From Bacteroidota bacterium (GTDB lineage: Bacteria > Bacteroidota > Ignavibacteria > UBA10030), in NCBI GenBank assembly GCA_025454835.1, contig JALONQ010000005.1:1-64000 (forward strand): a stretch of 64,000 nucleotides of DNA, written 5' to 3'. How positions within the stretch are numbered: the stretch's first letter is position 1; each line of letters begins with the position of its first letter. Of this stretch, positions 8,858 to 17,022 are shown in pieces. The position numbers were made by a program, and so were the translations under genes. The notes beneath the pieces were generated by a model, which ran no database searches, was not told the DNA's origin, and saw only the letters and a list, made by a program, of their open reading frames with translations.

Positions 8858-9361
8858 CTAGCCCTGCAACTTGCGGATCTGGTCCTTATCCTTGTCCGTC
8901 AGCGGCGCAAGGGAGAACCTGGTCACGTTAGCAAGGTTCAGTTCGTCCATTACGTCGACCATCTGGGTGTACTTCCCCTCGCGGTCGACCTTGACGAGCG
9001 TGATGAGCTTCGGGTTCGAGCGGTTCTGCTCCAACAACAGCGGACGCAGACCGGAGAACGTGATCATCGTAGGAGCCGCCGAACCCTTGCTCCACCAGAT
9101 GTTCCCATCCTCCAGCACCTTGATCGTCAACAGGTTCGACTCAGCCACCTCGATCTTCGTCTCTTGGTCAGGAGGCAGGTTGAGCTCCATCGTTTGAGGC
9201 TTGTTGAAGACCGTCGTCAGCATGAAGAATGTCAGCAGCAGGAACGCGACATCGACGAGCGGCGTCATGTCGATGCGGATCGCAACGCGCTTGACCTTCT
9301 TCTTCTTGGCGTGTTTGCCCTTTTGTTTGGACTCACCGCCGATATCTCCGCCACCGGACAT
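8858..9361 (-). CDS. exbD: ExbD/TolR biopolymer transport protein (copy 2)
   Basis: 167 residues. A lysine-rich cytoplasmic start precedes a single membrane helix, TPLVDVAFLLLTFFMLTT, which includes the conserved aspartate of the proton path. A periplasmic ExbD domain follows. It differs from the first ExbD by the basic N-terminal run and by a glycine/serine start. Only 4 bp separate it from the upstream exbD. Paired exbD genes are common in FCB-group TonB operons, where they probably form a heteromeric stator. Confidence 0.93.
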   Translation of the reverse strand: MSGGGDIGGESKQKGKHAKKKKVKRVAIRIDMTPLVDVAFLLLTFFMLTTVFNKPQTMELNLPPDQETKIEVAESNLLTIKVLEDGNIWWSKGSAAPTMITFSGLRPLLLEQNRSNPKLITLVKVDREGKYTQMVDVMDELNLANVTRFSLAPLTDKDKDQIRKLQG

Positions 9362-9365
9362 GGTC

Positions 9366-9830
9366 TTATCCTTTCTCGAGGTCCGTCACGAGGTTGAAGC
9401 GGGTGATCTTCGTCTTCTGGAGCGTCTCCATGACGTCCTCGATCGGTCCGTATGGAGCGTCCTTATCACCCTTGACCACCGTGCGGAGTTTGGGATTGCT
9501 GATGCGTGCCTGGACCAGAATATTGGCCAGATCCTCCTTCTTGACCTGCACAGCAGCGCGATACATGTTCTCCGGGCCGAACAGCCGACCCATGAGACGC
9601 TGCGAATCGACGCCGAGGTAGATCTCGCCGTCCTTGTTGACCGTCAGCATCATGACGTCAGCCTCGGGCAGCTTGAACGCTGAATGCGAACTCGGCAGCG
9701 TGACCGAGACCTCCTCGGGCGGCTTGAACTGCGTCGTGAGCATGAAGAACGTCAGCAAGAGGAACGCGACATCCACGAGGGGCGTCATGTCCATCCGGAT
9801 GCCGACGCGCGGCTTTTTGTGTTTCGGCAT
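9366..9830 (-). CDS. exbD: ExbD/TolR biopolymer transport protein (copy 1)
   Basis: 154 residues with the same architecture as its neighbour: short basic N-terminus (MPKHKKPRVGIRMDM), one membrane helix with the key aspartate (TPLVDVAFLLLTFFMLTT) and a periplasmic domain. Part of the proton-driven ExbB-ExbD-TonB complex of the inner membrane. The helix is identical in the two copies while the periplasmic domains have diverged, which points to an old duplication with strong constraint on the stator helix. Confidence 0.93.
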   Translation of the reverse strand: MPKHKKPRVGIRMDMTPLVDVAFLLLTFFMLTTQFKPPEEVSVTLPSSHSAFKLPEADVMMLTVNKDGEIYLGVDSQRLMGRLFGPENMYRAAVQVKKEDLANILVQARISNPKLRTVVKGDKDAPYGPIEDVMETLQKTKITRFNLVTDLEKG

Positions 9831-9846
9831 GGCGGGCCTCCTCGGC

Positions 9847-10581
9847 TTACTTCTTGCCCGGCTTGCGGGAGACGAGCATCTGAACGATCGAGTACGAGGC
9901 CTCGTCGATCATGTACGTGAAGTTGTCGATCTTCGTCGTGAAGAAGTTGTACGCCACGATGCCGCCGATACCGGCCACGAGACCGCCGGCCGTGTTGATG
10001 AGCGCCTCAGAGATACCAAGGGCGAGCTGGACCGCGTCCGGAGCGCCGGCGCGCGACATGGCGGCAAACGAGCGGATCATGCCGATGACCGTTCCGAGCA
10101 GACCCACCATCGTGCCGATCGAGGCGATCGTCGACATCATGACCAGGTTCTTCTCAAGGAGCGGCACCTCCAACATTGAGGCCTCCTCGATGCTGCGCTG
10201 AACGTTCTCCATCATCTCCTTCTGACTCTTGATCTCGCCTTCGCTCACAACCGTCTCGTAGCGGTCGAGGCCGGCCCGGATGATGTTGGCACACGAGCCG
10301 CGCTGCTTGTCGCAGGCCGCGATGGCGCCGGAGATGTCTCCGGTGTTGACCGACTGCTGGACGTTCTTCAAGAACACCGAGAGCGAGCCCTTACCCTGTG
10401 CTTTACGCAGCACGATCGTCCGCTCGATGACGAGCGCCACAAGCATCAGCGTGAGCGCGATCAGGGAGATGACCAGTGGACCGCCATCTTTGACGAACTG
10501 AGGAAGCGTGAACTCGTAGATCACGTAGCCAATGGCGAACGCGGCCACCAGAACGATCGTGTTGAACGTCGAGGTCTTCAT
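9847..10581 (-). CDS. exbB: ExbB/TolQ/MotA proton channel protein
   Basis: 244 residues with three membrane segments: one near the N-terminus (about 7-25), one at about 35-52, and a long C-terminal pair region containing GTMVGLLGTVIGMIRSF and LINTAGGLVAGIGGIVAYNF, the signature of the ExbB/TolQ/MotA family. It forms the pentameric channel around ExbD and converts proton flow to motion. It is the second gene of the operon, 33 bp downstream of the STAS gene. Confidence 0.92.
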   Translation of the reverse strand: MKTSTFNTIVLVAAFAIGYVIYEFTLPQFVKDGGPLVISLIALTLMLVALVIERTIVLRKAQGKGSLSVFLKNVQQSVNTGDISGAIAACDKQRGSCANIIRAGLDRYETVVSEGEIKSQKEMMENVQRSIEEASMLEVPLLEKNLVMMSTIASIGTMVGLLGTVIGMIRSFAAMSRAGAPDAVQLALGISEALINTAGGLVAGIGGIVAYNFFTTKIDNFTYMIDEASYSIVQMLVSRKPGKK

Positions 10582-10614
10582 TGCGGCGAACTCCTTGAGA
10601 ATGTTGTGCGTTGG

Positions 10615-10962
10615 TTATGCCTGAAATTTCTTGATGGCGTCTTCGCGCTCTTCCTCGACGTCGAAGACGCTGGTCAGTTTCGTGATCACAAAGACGTTTT
10701 CGATACCCTTCGACATGTTGCACAGCTTGATCTTCCCCTGCGCCTTTTGGAACTGGGAGTGGATGCTCACGAGCGCACCGATCCCGGACGAGTTGATGTA
10801 CGTGACCGCCCCCAGATCGATGATGAGCTTCCGGTTCCCCTGCTCGAGGAGATCCTTCGCTTTGGTCTTCAGCTCGTCGGTCTCCTCACCGCCGATGATC
10901 GAGCCCTTCGGCTCCAGGATGGCGATCTCGAGATTGTTGAGCGTGGAAAGTTTGGTCGACAT
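10615..10962 (-). CDS. STAS-domain anti-sigma factor antagonist
   Basis: 115 residues covering a complete STAS domain of the SpoIIAA/RsbV type. The phosphorylatable serine lies in INSSGIGALVSI (about residues 56-67), the hallmark of antagonists controlled by serine phosphorylation. These proteins release a sigma factor by binding its anti-sigma kinase. No partner kinase or phosphatase is nearby. It is the first gene of the TonB operon, so partner-switching control of envelope energy use is possible but unproven. Confidence 0.88.
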   Translation of the reverse strand: MSTKLSTLNNLEIAILEPKGSIIGGEETDELKTKAKDLLEQGNRKLIIDLGAVTYINSSGIGALVSIHSQFQKAQGKIKLCNMSKGIENVFVITKLTSVFDVEEEREDAIKKFQA

Positions 10963-11488
10963 GCGCGCCTCGCTCCAAAAAAATGTGTGCGGTGGACGTG
11001 ATTATCTGGGGACACGAAAGGCAACATCTGTACCTCAAATGGGGCACGATTCCAGGCTTTTCGAAGCGTTTTCGGGGACTTCGGCGAGGCCACGTGGGGC
11101 GTACTTCCCCCCTTCACCCCTTCAATGGCAAGAAATCGCGCAATGTCTCGGAATTCCAATGGGTTACGGCGTGGGGAAAAATGCCCCAGCGCCGGAACGA
11201 TCGCCGTGGCATGTTGGGGCGCAGTGCCACGGGGTTCAGCAGATGTGGTTTCAGACTGCGGCGAGCGACGGCGGGATGGAGAGTTCGGGCTTGGGGAAGA
11301 ATGCCCGAGGTGGGGAAACCGTGGTGTATCTGTTCTGCCCAAAGACTCAGGATTCCATGTATCGGTAACCACGAAGAGCGCGAAGGATCACGGCCCATCC
11401 CCTCATGCGTTTCTTCGTGTCCTTGGTGTTTTCTCGTGCATCTTCGTGTCCTTCGAGTCCTTCGTGTTCCTTCGTGGCTCCCTTCGCC
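10963..11488. repeat. Gene-free 526-bp region with repeat words
   Basis: No convincing gene. Part one (11000-11360) is rich in TGGGG words and holds two related segments about 121 bp apart: GCGTGGGGAAAAATGCCCC near 11168 and GCTTGGGGAAGAATGCCCG near 11289. Part two (11366-11482) holds an ACCACGAAGAGCGCGAAGGA arm and, inverted, a longer array of CTTCGTGTCC words ending TCCTTCGTGTTCCTTCGTGG. The two arms can pair over about 20 bases with a few mismatches. The inverted arms belong to the CACAAAG/CACGAAG word family seen at 12891, 22565 and 23050. Confidence 0.8.
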
Positions 11489-12829
11489 TCAGAGCCCGTA
11501 TTTCTTCCGCTTGTTCAGGAGCGTCTTGCGGTCGATCCCCAGGATCCGAGCCGCATCGTCGTAGTCTTTGGCGTATTGCAGCACGCGCTTGATGTGCGCC
11601 TTCTCCATCTCTTCCAGCGAATGCGGCGGAGAACCTTCCGTGCTTCGGATCTCCTCCGGCAGATGTTGCAACTGAACGACGCCGTCCGAGGCGAGCAGGG
11701 CCGCACGTGCGATGACGTTCTCAAGTTCACGGATGTTGCCGCTCCAGCGATACCGCCGCAAGACCTGCTCCGCCTCAGGCTCCACGGTGACCGAACGACC
11801 CTTCGACGACCTTTCCAGGAGATGCTGGATCAGCAAGGGGATGTCTTCAGGCCGTTCGCGCAGGGGAAGCAGCTTGATCCGCACTCCATTCAGCCGGTAG
11901 AACAGGTCTTCGCGGAAGCTCCCCTCTCTCAACGCTTCGTCGATGTTCCGGTTCGTGGCCGCGATGACCCGCACATCGACCTTGCGGGTCTGGTTCTCGC
12001 CGATCCGCTCGAACTCCTTCTGCTGAAGCACGCGGAGCAGCTTGGCTTGTATCGACGGCGAGAGCTCGGCCACCTCGTCGAGGAAGATCGTCCCGCCGTC
12101 GGCCATCTCGAACCGCCCCTGCCGGTCCTTCACGGCCCCGGTGAAGGCGCCGCGGGCATGGCCGAACAGCTCGCTTTCCAGCAGCTGTTCCGGCAGTGCG
12201 GCACAGTTCACTTTGACGAGCGCCCGGTCGGCCCGGCCGCTCCGCTTATGGATGTACTCGGCCAACAACTCCTTCCCGGTGCCGCTCTCTCCTTCCACCA
12301 GCACGCTCAATGGGCTGTCGGCGACCCGGGCGGCGATCTCGAGCTGCTCGAGCATGCCGCGGTTGCGCGTCAGGATCTCTCCCCGGCCCGACAATCCCGC
12401 GACCTCGCGACGCAGCGATTCCAGCTCTTCGACCAAGCGCCGATGTTCCCAGGCCTGCCGGGCGAGCAGCTTCAGCTCCTCGAAATCGAACGGCTTCTGT
12501 ATGTAGTGATACGCGCCGCGCTTGACCGCCTGCACCGCGCTGTCGACGGTCCCGTGGGCGGTCATGATAATGACGGCCGTCGCCGACGACAGTCGCTTGA
12601 TCTCCGCGAGCACTTCCAGCCCGTCCATGGGCACCATCTTCAGGTCGACGAAGGCAATGTCGATCGTCCGGTCGGCCAGGATGCCGGCGACATCCTGCGG
12701 CTTCGTCGTCAGAATGGGACGCATCCCGATCGACTCGAGGGCGATGCCGACGGTGTTCAGGATATTCCTCTCGTCGTCGACGACGAGCACCTGTGGCGAT
12801 CGGGGCGTATTAGGGGAGGTGGTGGTCAA
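11489..12829 (-). CDS. NtrC-type sigma54-dependent response regulator
   Basis: Receiver domain (starts QVLVVDDERNIL; phosphoacceptor Asp in IDIAFVDLKMV), AAA+ domain with Walker A GESGTGKE, sigma54-contact loop GAFTGA and Walker B GTIFLDEV, and a C-terminal Fis-type helix-turn-helix (AARILGIDRKTLLNKRKKYGL). It activates sigma54 promoters when phosphorylated, almost certainly by the kinase encoded immediately upstream. The start is uncertain. The frame stays open back into the kinase gene but passes through repeat-derived codons (HKEHKDHKG). The TTG at 12829 (446 residues) is the first normal start codon after the repeat; no clear ribosome site precedes it. Confidence 0.88.
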   Translation of the reverse strand: MTTTSPNTPRSPQVLVVDDERNILNTVGIALESIGMRPILTTKPQDVAGILADRTIDIAFVDLKMVPMDGLEVLAEIKRLSSATAVIIMTAHGTVDSAVQAVKRGAYHYIQKPFDFEELKLLARQAWEHRRLVEELESLRREVAGLSGRGEILTRNRGMLEQLEIAARVADSPLSVLVEGESGTGKELLAEYIHKRSGRADRALVKVNCAALPEQLLESELFGHARGAFTGAVKDRQGRFEMADGGTIFLDEVAELSPSIQAKLLRVLQQKEFERIGENQTRKVDVRVIAATNRNIDEALREGSFREDLFYRLNGVRIKLLPLRERPEDIPLLIQHLLERSSKGRSVTVEPEAEQVLRRYRWSGNIRELENVIARAALLASDGVVQLQHLPEEIRSTEGSPPHSLEEMEKAHIKRVLQYAKDYDDAARILGIDRKTLLNKRKKYGL

Positions 12830-12890
12830 TGCAGCGCTTTCAGATCTCGTGCTATGGCGTGGCTCGTATCTGCTCTTCGAAATCGACAGA

Positions 12891-12918
12891 CCTTTGTGAT
12901 CTTTGTGCTCTTTGTGGC
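12891..12918. repeat. CACAAAG-word repeat between kinase and regulator genes
   Basis: CCTTTGTGATCTTTGTGC followed by TCTTTGTGGC: three near-copies of the CACAAAG word (minus strand), starting 3 bases after the kinase stop codon at 12921 and before the regulator start. Same family as the arms at 22565 and 23050. It lies inside a two-gene operon. Confidence 0.8.
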
Positions 12919-12920
12919 TA

Positions 12921-14756
12921 TCACGTTGTAGTTGCCTCTGAAAGCGGGACCGTGAACGTGAACGTCGTGCCGCGTCCGAGCTCGCTCTCGACGCCGATCG
13001 TGCCGCCATGGGCTTCGACGACGCCGCGCGCGATCGCCAATCCAAGCCCGACGCTTCCGGGGTTCAGCTCGTTCCCTTCCTGCACCTGGACGAACTTGTC
13101 GAAGATGTGCTCCAACTGGTCGGAAGGGATCCCCTTGCCCGTATCGGCGACGGCGACCTCCAAGTGATCGTCGACACGATGTGCCGTGATACGTACGCTG
13201 CCGCCGCTCGAGGTGTAGCGCAAGGCGTTGCTGACAAGATTCGAGACGACCCAGACGAACTGACGCCGGTCGACGGACACGAGCGGGAGCTCGTTCGGAA
13301 TGGTGACCTCGAGCCGGATCCCCTTCTCGCTGAACGGAAGCCGCACCGGTCGCAACGCCTCGTCCACGAGGTCGCGGAGATGCAGCGGTTCCTTGTGGAT
13401 CTCCTGACGCCCTGATTCGAGGCGGGCCAATTCCAGCAGGTCGTGCACCAACTTGCGAAGCCGTTCGACGTCGTCCTTCGACGCCGCGATGAGATCCCGC
13501 TGTCGCTGGGTAAGCTGACCGAGCACTTCCTGCAGAAGGATATCGACGCTCATGTTGAGCGACGTGAGCGGGGTCCGGAGCTCGTGCGAGACCGTCGCGA
13601 CGAACTCCGACTTCATACGGTCGAGGTCCTTGAAGCGCGTGACGTCCTGCAACAGCGTGACGATCCCCTGCGGCAAACCCTGCTCGTCTGTGATGACCGT
13701 CCGTCGCGGGCGAAAGAACAGCGTCCGGCCCTCTTGCTCCGTCGTCAACAGCGTCTCATCCCGGTCCGAGCGGCGTCCCAGCATGACGTCCATCCATCGC
13801 TCATCGCGGAGGATGTCCGTCAAGGTTGAGCCTTCCCACGAGCGCCGCGAGATCCCGAAGAGCCGCTCGGCGGCCGCATTCATGAGAATGACCTGCTGGT
13901 GATCATTCGTCACGACCACCGGGTCGGCAATGCTCGCCACGATCGTCTCCGAACGCTTCTTCTCCGTAATGAGTGTATGGATGTTCGACTCCTCGTACAG
14001 CCGGAGCCGCTCCGTCATCTTGTTGAACTCCATGCTCAGCTCGCCGATCTCGTCTGTCCCGACGACGTCGATCTTCTGATTGAGCCGTCCGCGTCCGATG
14101 AGGCGCACGGACCGGGTGAGGGTCTCGAGCGGCTGCAGCGAGCGAATGAAGGCACGGCTGGCGAAGAAGCTGAGCACGACGGCACCGATGGAGGCCACGA
14201 TCACGGTGAGCATCGACGCCTTGATCCGGTTGCCGAGGATCTCTTCCGTGCTGGAGATGGCGGCCTGGCTGCGCTCGAGCAGCTGGAAACAGTCTTCCTT
14301 GAGCGATTCGGCGTACGGGCGCACCACCTTGAACTTGTAGGCCGTCGCCCGCTCGCTACCGTTGGGCTGTTGCAGGAGGCGGTAGAGCGAGTCGGCGTAC
14401 GAGCTGTAAAGCCGGTATCGCCGCTCGATCCTCTCGAGCAAGGCCCGATCCGACGCGTTGACGATGTTCTTCCGAGCCTCTTCCTGCCATCCGAGAAAGA
14501 TGCCTCCGGTGGCCGTGAACTGCACGTACGCCAGGTCGGGATCGTCCAAGAGCATCGACAGCTGGGCGTTCTCCTGGCGCTCGACCGACCGGACCATGTT
14601 CTGTGCCGCGAGCGTGATGCGGAACCAGTCCTGCAAGATCGACCCGACCTCGCGGTTCACGACCGAGAAATTATAGACCGCCACCATGCTCGTCGCGAGG
14701 CCGATGAGCACGACGACGAGATAACCAAAGGCGATCCTATATCGAAGCCCTCTCAT
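12921..14756 (-). CDS. Membrane sensor histidine kinase (HAMP-PAS-HisKA-HATPase)
   Basis: 611 residues. Membrane helix at about 8-28, an extracytoplasmic sensor of about 150 residues, second membrane helix at about 180-200, HAMP (about 202-255), PAS (about 268-380), HisKA with the phosphorylated histidine in FVATVSHELRTPLTSL, and HATPase with N box NLVSNALRYT, G1 DTGKGIP and G2 GSVGLGLAIA. It autophosphorylates in response to an envelope or metabolic signal and passes phosphate to the NtrC-type regulator encoded next. The pairing is inferred from adjacency. Its last codons abut the CACAAAG repeat. Confidence 0.93.
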   Translation of the reverse strand: MRGLRYRIAFGYLVVVLIGLATSMVAVYNFSVVNREVGSILQDWFRITLAAQNMVRSVERQENAQLSMLLDDPDLAYVQFTATGGIFLGWQEEARKNIVNASDRALLERIERRYRLYSSYADSLYRLLQQPNGSERATAYKFKVVRPYAESLKEDCFQLLERSQAAISSTEEILGNRIKASMLTVIVASIGAVVLSFFASRAFIRSLQPLETLTRSVRLIGRGRLNQKIDVVGTDEIGELSMEFNKMTERLRLYEESNIHTLITEKKRSETIVASIADPVVVTNDHQQVILMNAAAERLFGISRRSWEGSTLTDILRDERWMDVMLGRRSDRDETLLTTEQEGRTLFFRPRRTVITDEQGLPQGIVTLLQDVTRFKDLDRMKSEFVATVSHELRTPLTSLNMSVDILLQEVLGQLTQRQRDLIAASKDDVERLRKLVHDLLELARLESGRQEIHKEPLHLRDLVDEALRPVRLPFSEKGIRLEVTIPNELPLVSVDRRQFVWVVSNLVSNALRYTSSGGSVRITAHRVDDHLEVAVADTGKGIPSDQLEHIFDKFVQVQEGNELNPGSVGLGLAIARGVVEAHGGTIGVESELGRGTTFTFTVPLSEATTT

Positions 14757-15053
14757 CTTGGGTCCTCAGTCATGACAGCCAGCCGACCGCTTCCGTCCTT
14801 CTTCTCTCCGATCATCTTGGCGTCCTTCGCCCCTGCCCGACTACGCCCGCCTGGCCGGGAATGGCATAACAGCGGCGGACAGGTCGTTCAGGCGGGCAGT
14901 GCAGGCGGGTCTGGCGACCATGTTCCGTTCAAAGTACCTCGATTTGCCGGGACCCGCAACCTGCCTTGTCTTTCGGGGGCTTTTTCGGTACGTTGACGTG
15001 CCAATCGCCTTGGCCGTCAGCGGTCAGGGTTTTTTTGTTCTCCCGTTAGGGCT
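14757..15053. other. Divergent intergenic region between the kinase and tilS genes
   Basis: Nearly 300 bp between divergent genes, so it must contain promoters for both. I see no confident -35/-10 pair. It contains GGCGGACAGGTCGTTCAGG and GGCGGGCAGTGCAGGCGGG, G-rich words of similar make-up, and a TTTTTTTG run at about 15030 before the tilS start. No gene is visible. Confidence 0.4.
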
Positions 15054-16436
15054 GTGCGAACCCCTCGTGAACCGATCCTTCGCCATGTGCACGCCACGCT
15101 GCGGCGGCTGTTGCCCGCCGGCGGACACGTCCTCGTGGCGGTGAGCGGAGGCCGTGATTCCATGGCCCTGGCTGACGCCGTGCGACGTCTCGCGCGGTCC
15201 TTGCGACTGACGATGACGGTTGCCCACGTGCACCATGGACTTCGGGGGGCCGACGCCGACGCCGACGCCTCTTTCGTCGCCTCCGTAGCACACCGGTGGA
15301 AGGTCCCCTGTGTCTCTGCACGCGTCAGGACCGGCGCCTATCGCCGACGGCATCGGATGGGCATGGAAGAGGCCGCCCGAAGGCTGCGCTATCGTTCGCT
15401 CGAACGCCTTCGGCGTCAGGTCCGCGCCGACCTCATTCTGACGGCACACCACGCCGACGATCAGGCTGAAACGGTCTTCTTGCGCGCGACTCGGGGATCG
15501 CACGTGCGGGGTCTGGCCGGCATTCTGCCCGTCCTGGACCGCCCGCCCGTTGCACGCCCGTTGTTGGAGGTCGCGCGGACAGAGATCGAACGATACGTCA
15601 AGCATCATCGTCTCAGCTACCGGGACGATGACACTAATGAGGACCTGTCCCTTCGCCGCAATCTGATCCGACATCGTCTTCTGGAACGGGTCGGGCACCG
15701 GCTTGGAACCGACGCCACCGTGGCGCTTCCACGGCTGGCCGCGGCGGCCCGTAACCTTGGCGCCTCCGCAGAGAGTCTCCTGCTGCGCCTGGAACACATG
15801 ACGCTTCGGTCGGCCCGCAGCGTGCATTTTCTGCGGGGTGAGGCCTTCGAGCGCTGGCCGTCCGAAGTGCAGAACGAACTCCTGGCCCGGCTGCTCCGAA
15901 GAGCCGCGCTCGAACCGACCGATCCCGGGCTGAAAGCCGTACGGTCTTTGCTCGCGCTTCCGGTAGGCCGCTGGCGCCCTGTGGGAGGAGACGGCTGGAG
16001 GGCGTTCCGCGAACGCGATGGACTGTCGCTCATCCGGTATCCCGAGCTGCCGAAGGCACCGGTCGTGCTCCTCCCCGGCCGATCGGCCCTGGTGCCGGGA
16101 GGGCGCGTGCGCATCGGCCGGCCACGATCGGCGCCACGATCGGCAAAGGGTCCCTCCGAACGAGTTTGGGTGGACATCAATGGGTTGAAAGGACGTCTGA
16201 CGGCGCGTTTGTGGAGGACGTCCGACCGGTTCTGCCCGCTGGGCATGGCCTCGGAGCGAAAGGTGAGCGATCTGCTGACCGACCGGAAGGTTCCGGCGTA
16301 TCGCAAGAGGCTCATCCCCGTGCTCCTGTCCGGGCGCCGAATCATCTGGGTCTGCGGAGTGGCCTTGGACGACCGCGTGAAGATCGTTCCCGCAACGAAA
16401 CAGGCCCTACAATTCTCCTTCCACTCCAACGTCTGA
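15054..16436 (+). CDS. tilS: tRNA(Ile)-lysidine synthase TilS
   Basis: 460 residues from a GTG start. N-terminal PP-loop ATPase domain with SGGRDS at residues 31-36 and the following AHVHHGLRG motif, the LTAHHADDQAETVFLR motif, and the YRDDDTNEDLSLRRNLIRH segment typical of TilS. C-terminal substrate-binding and tRNA-recognition domains follow, ending with the TilS-C motif WRTSDRFCPLGM. It converts cytidine 34 of tRNA(Ile2) to lysidine using lysine and ATP, so it is essential for AUA decoding. First of a four-gene plus-strand operon (tilS-hpt-ftsH-polyprenol kinase). Confidence 0.95.
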   Translation: MRTPREPILRHVHATLRRLLPAGGHVLVAVSGGRDSMALADAVRRLARSLRLTMTVAHVHHGLRGADADADASFVASVAHRWKVPCVSARVRTGAYRRRHRMGMEEAARRLRYRSLERLRRQVRADLILTAHHADDQAETVFLRATRGSHVRGLAGILPVLDRPPVARPLLEVARTEIERYVKHHRLSYRDDDTNEDLSLRRNLIRHRLLERVGHRLGTDATVALPRLAAAARNLGASAESLLLRLEHMTLRSARSVHFLRGEAFERWPSEVQNELLARLLRRAALEPTDPGLKAVRSLLALPVGRWRPVGGDGWRAFRERDGLSLIRYPELPKAPVVLLPGRSALVPGGRVRIGRPRSAPRSAKGPSERVWVDINGLKGRLTARLWRTSDRFCPLGMASERKVSDLLTDRKVPAYRKRLIPVLLSGRRIIWVCGVALDDRVKIVPATKQALQFSFHSNV

Positions 16437-16441
16437 AGAGT

Positions 16442-16990
16442 ATGTCCGACACCATCGTCGTCAACAACGAGCCGTTCGACCTTTATATTAGCGCCGTCCG
16501 GATCCAGGATCGGGTCAAGGAACTGGCGGCCCAGATCGACCGCGACTACGCGGGCAAGGTCCCCATCTTCATCGGCGTCCTGAACGGCTCGTTCATCTTC
16601 ATCGGCGACCTCGTTCGCGAAGTGACGGTGGATTGCGAGATCGATTTCATGAAGCTCTCCTCGTATGGCGACGCCAAGATCTCGTCGGGGCAGGTCAAGA
16701 TGGTCAAGGAACTCAACTGCCAGGTGGCGGGGCGCGACATCATCGTGGTCGAAGACATCGTCGATACCGGCCTGTCGGTCGAATACATCCGAAAACACAT
16801 CTTGGCGGAGAACCCTGCGTCGCTTCGGTTTGTTAGTCTTCTGCTCAAGAAGGACATCGCAAAGACCACGGCCCCGATCGAGTATGTTGGGTTTGAGATC
16901 CCTCCCGAATTCGTGATCGGCTACGGCTTGGACAACGCTCAAAAACTTCGTAATTTGAAGGCTATATATCGTCAGCGCCCACGCGCCTGA
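16442..16990 (+). CDS. hpt: Hypoxanthine phosphoribosyltransferase
   Basis: 182 residues from ATG at 16442, 5 bp after tilS. The PRPP-binding motif is IIVVEDIVDTGLSVEYI, the phosphoribosyltransferase type I signature, and the SSYGDAKISSGQ loop is typical of HPRT. It salvages hypoxanthine/guanine to IMP/GMP. The tilS-hpt-ftsH order is conserved widely in bacteria, which supports the assignment. Confidence 0.95.
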   Translation: MSDTIVVNNEPFDLYISAVRIQDRVKELAAQIDRDYAGKVPIFIGVLNGSFIFIGDLVREVTVDCEIDFMKLSSYGDAKISSGQVKMVKELNCQVAGRDIIVVEDIVDTGLSVEYIRKHILAENPASLRFVSLLLKKDIAKTTAPIEYVGFEIPPEFVIGYGLDNAQKLRNLKAIYRQRPRA

Positions 16991-17022
16991 CAGACTGGCA
17001 GAATGAAAGGAGTTGAAGCAAC

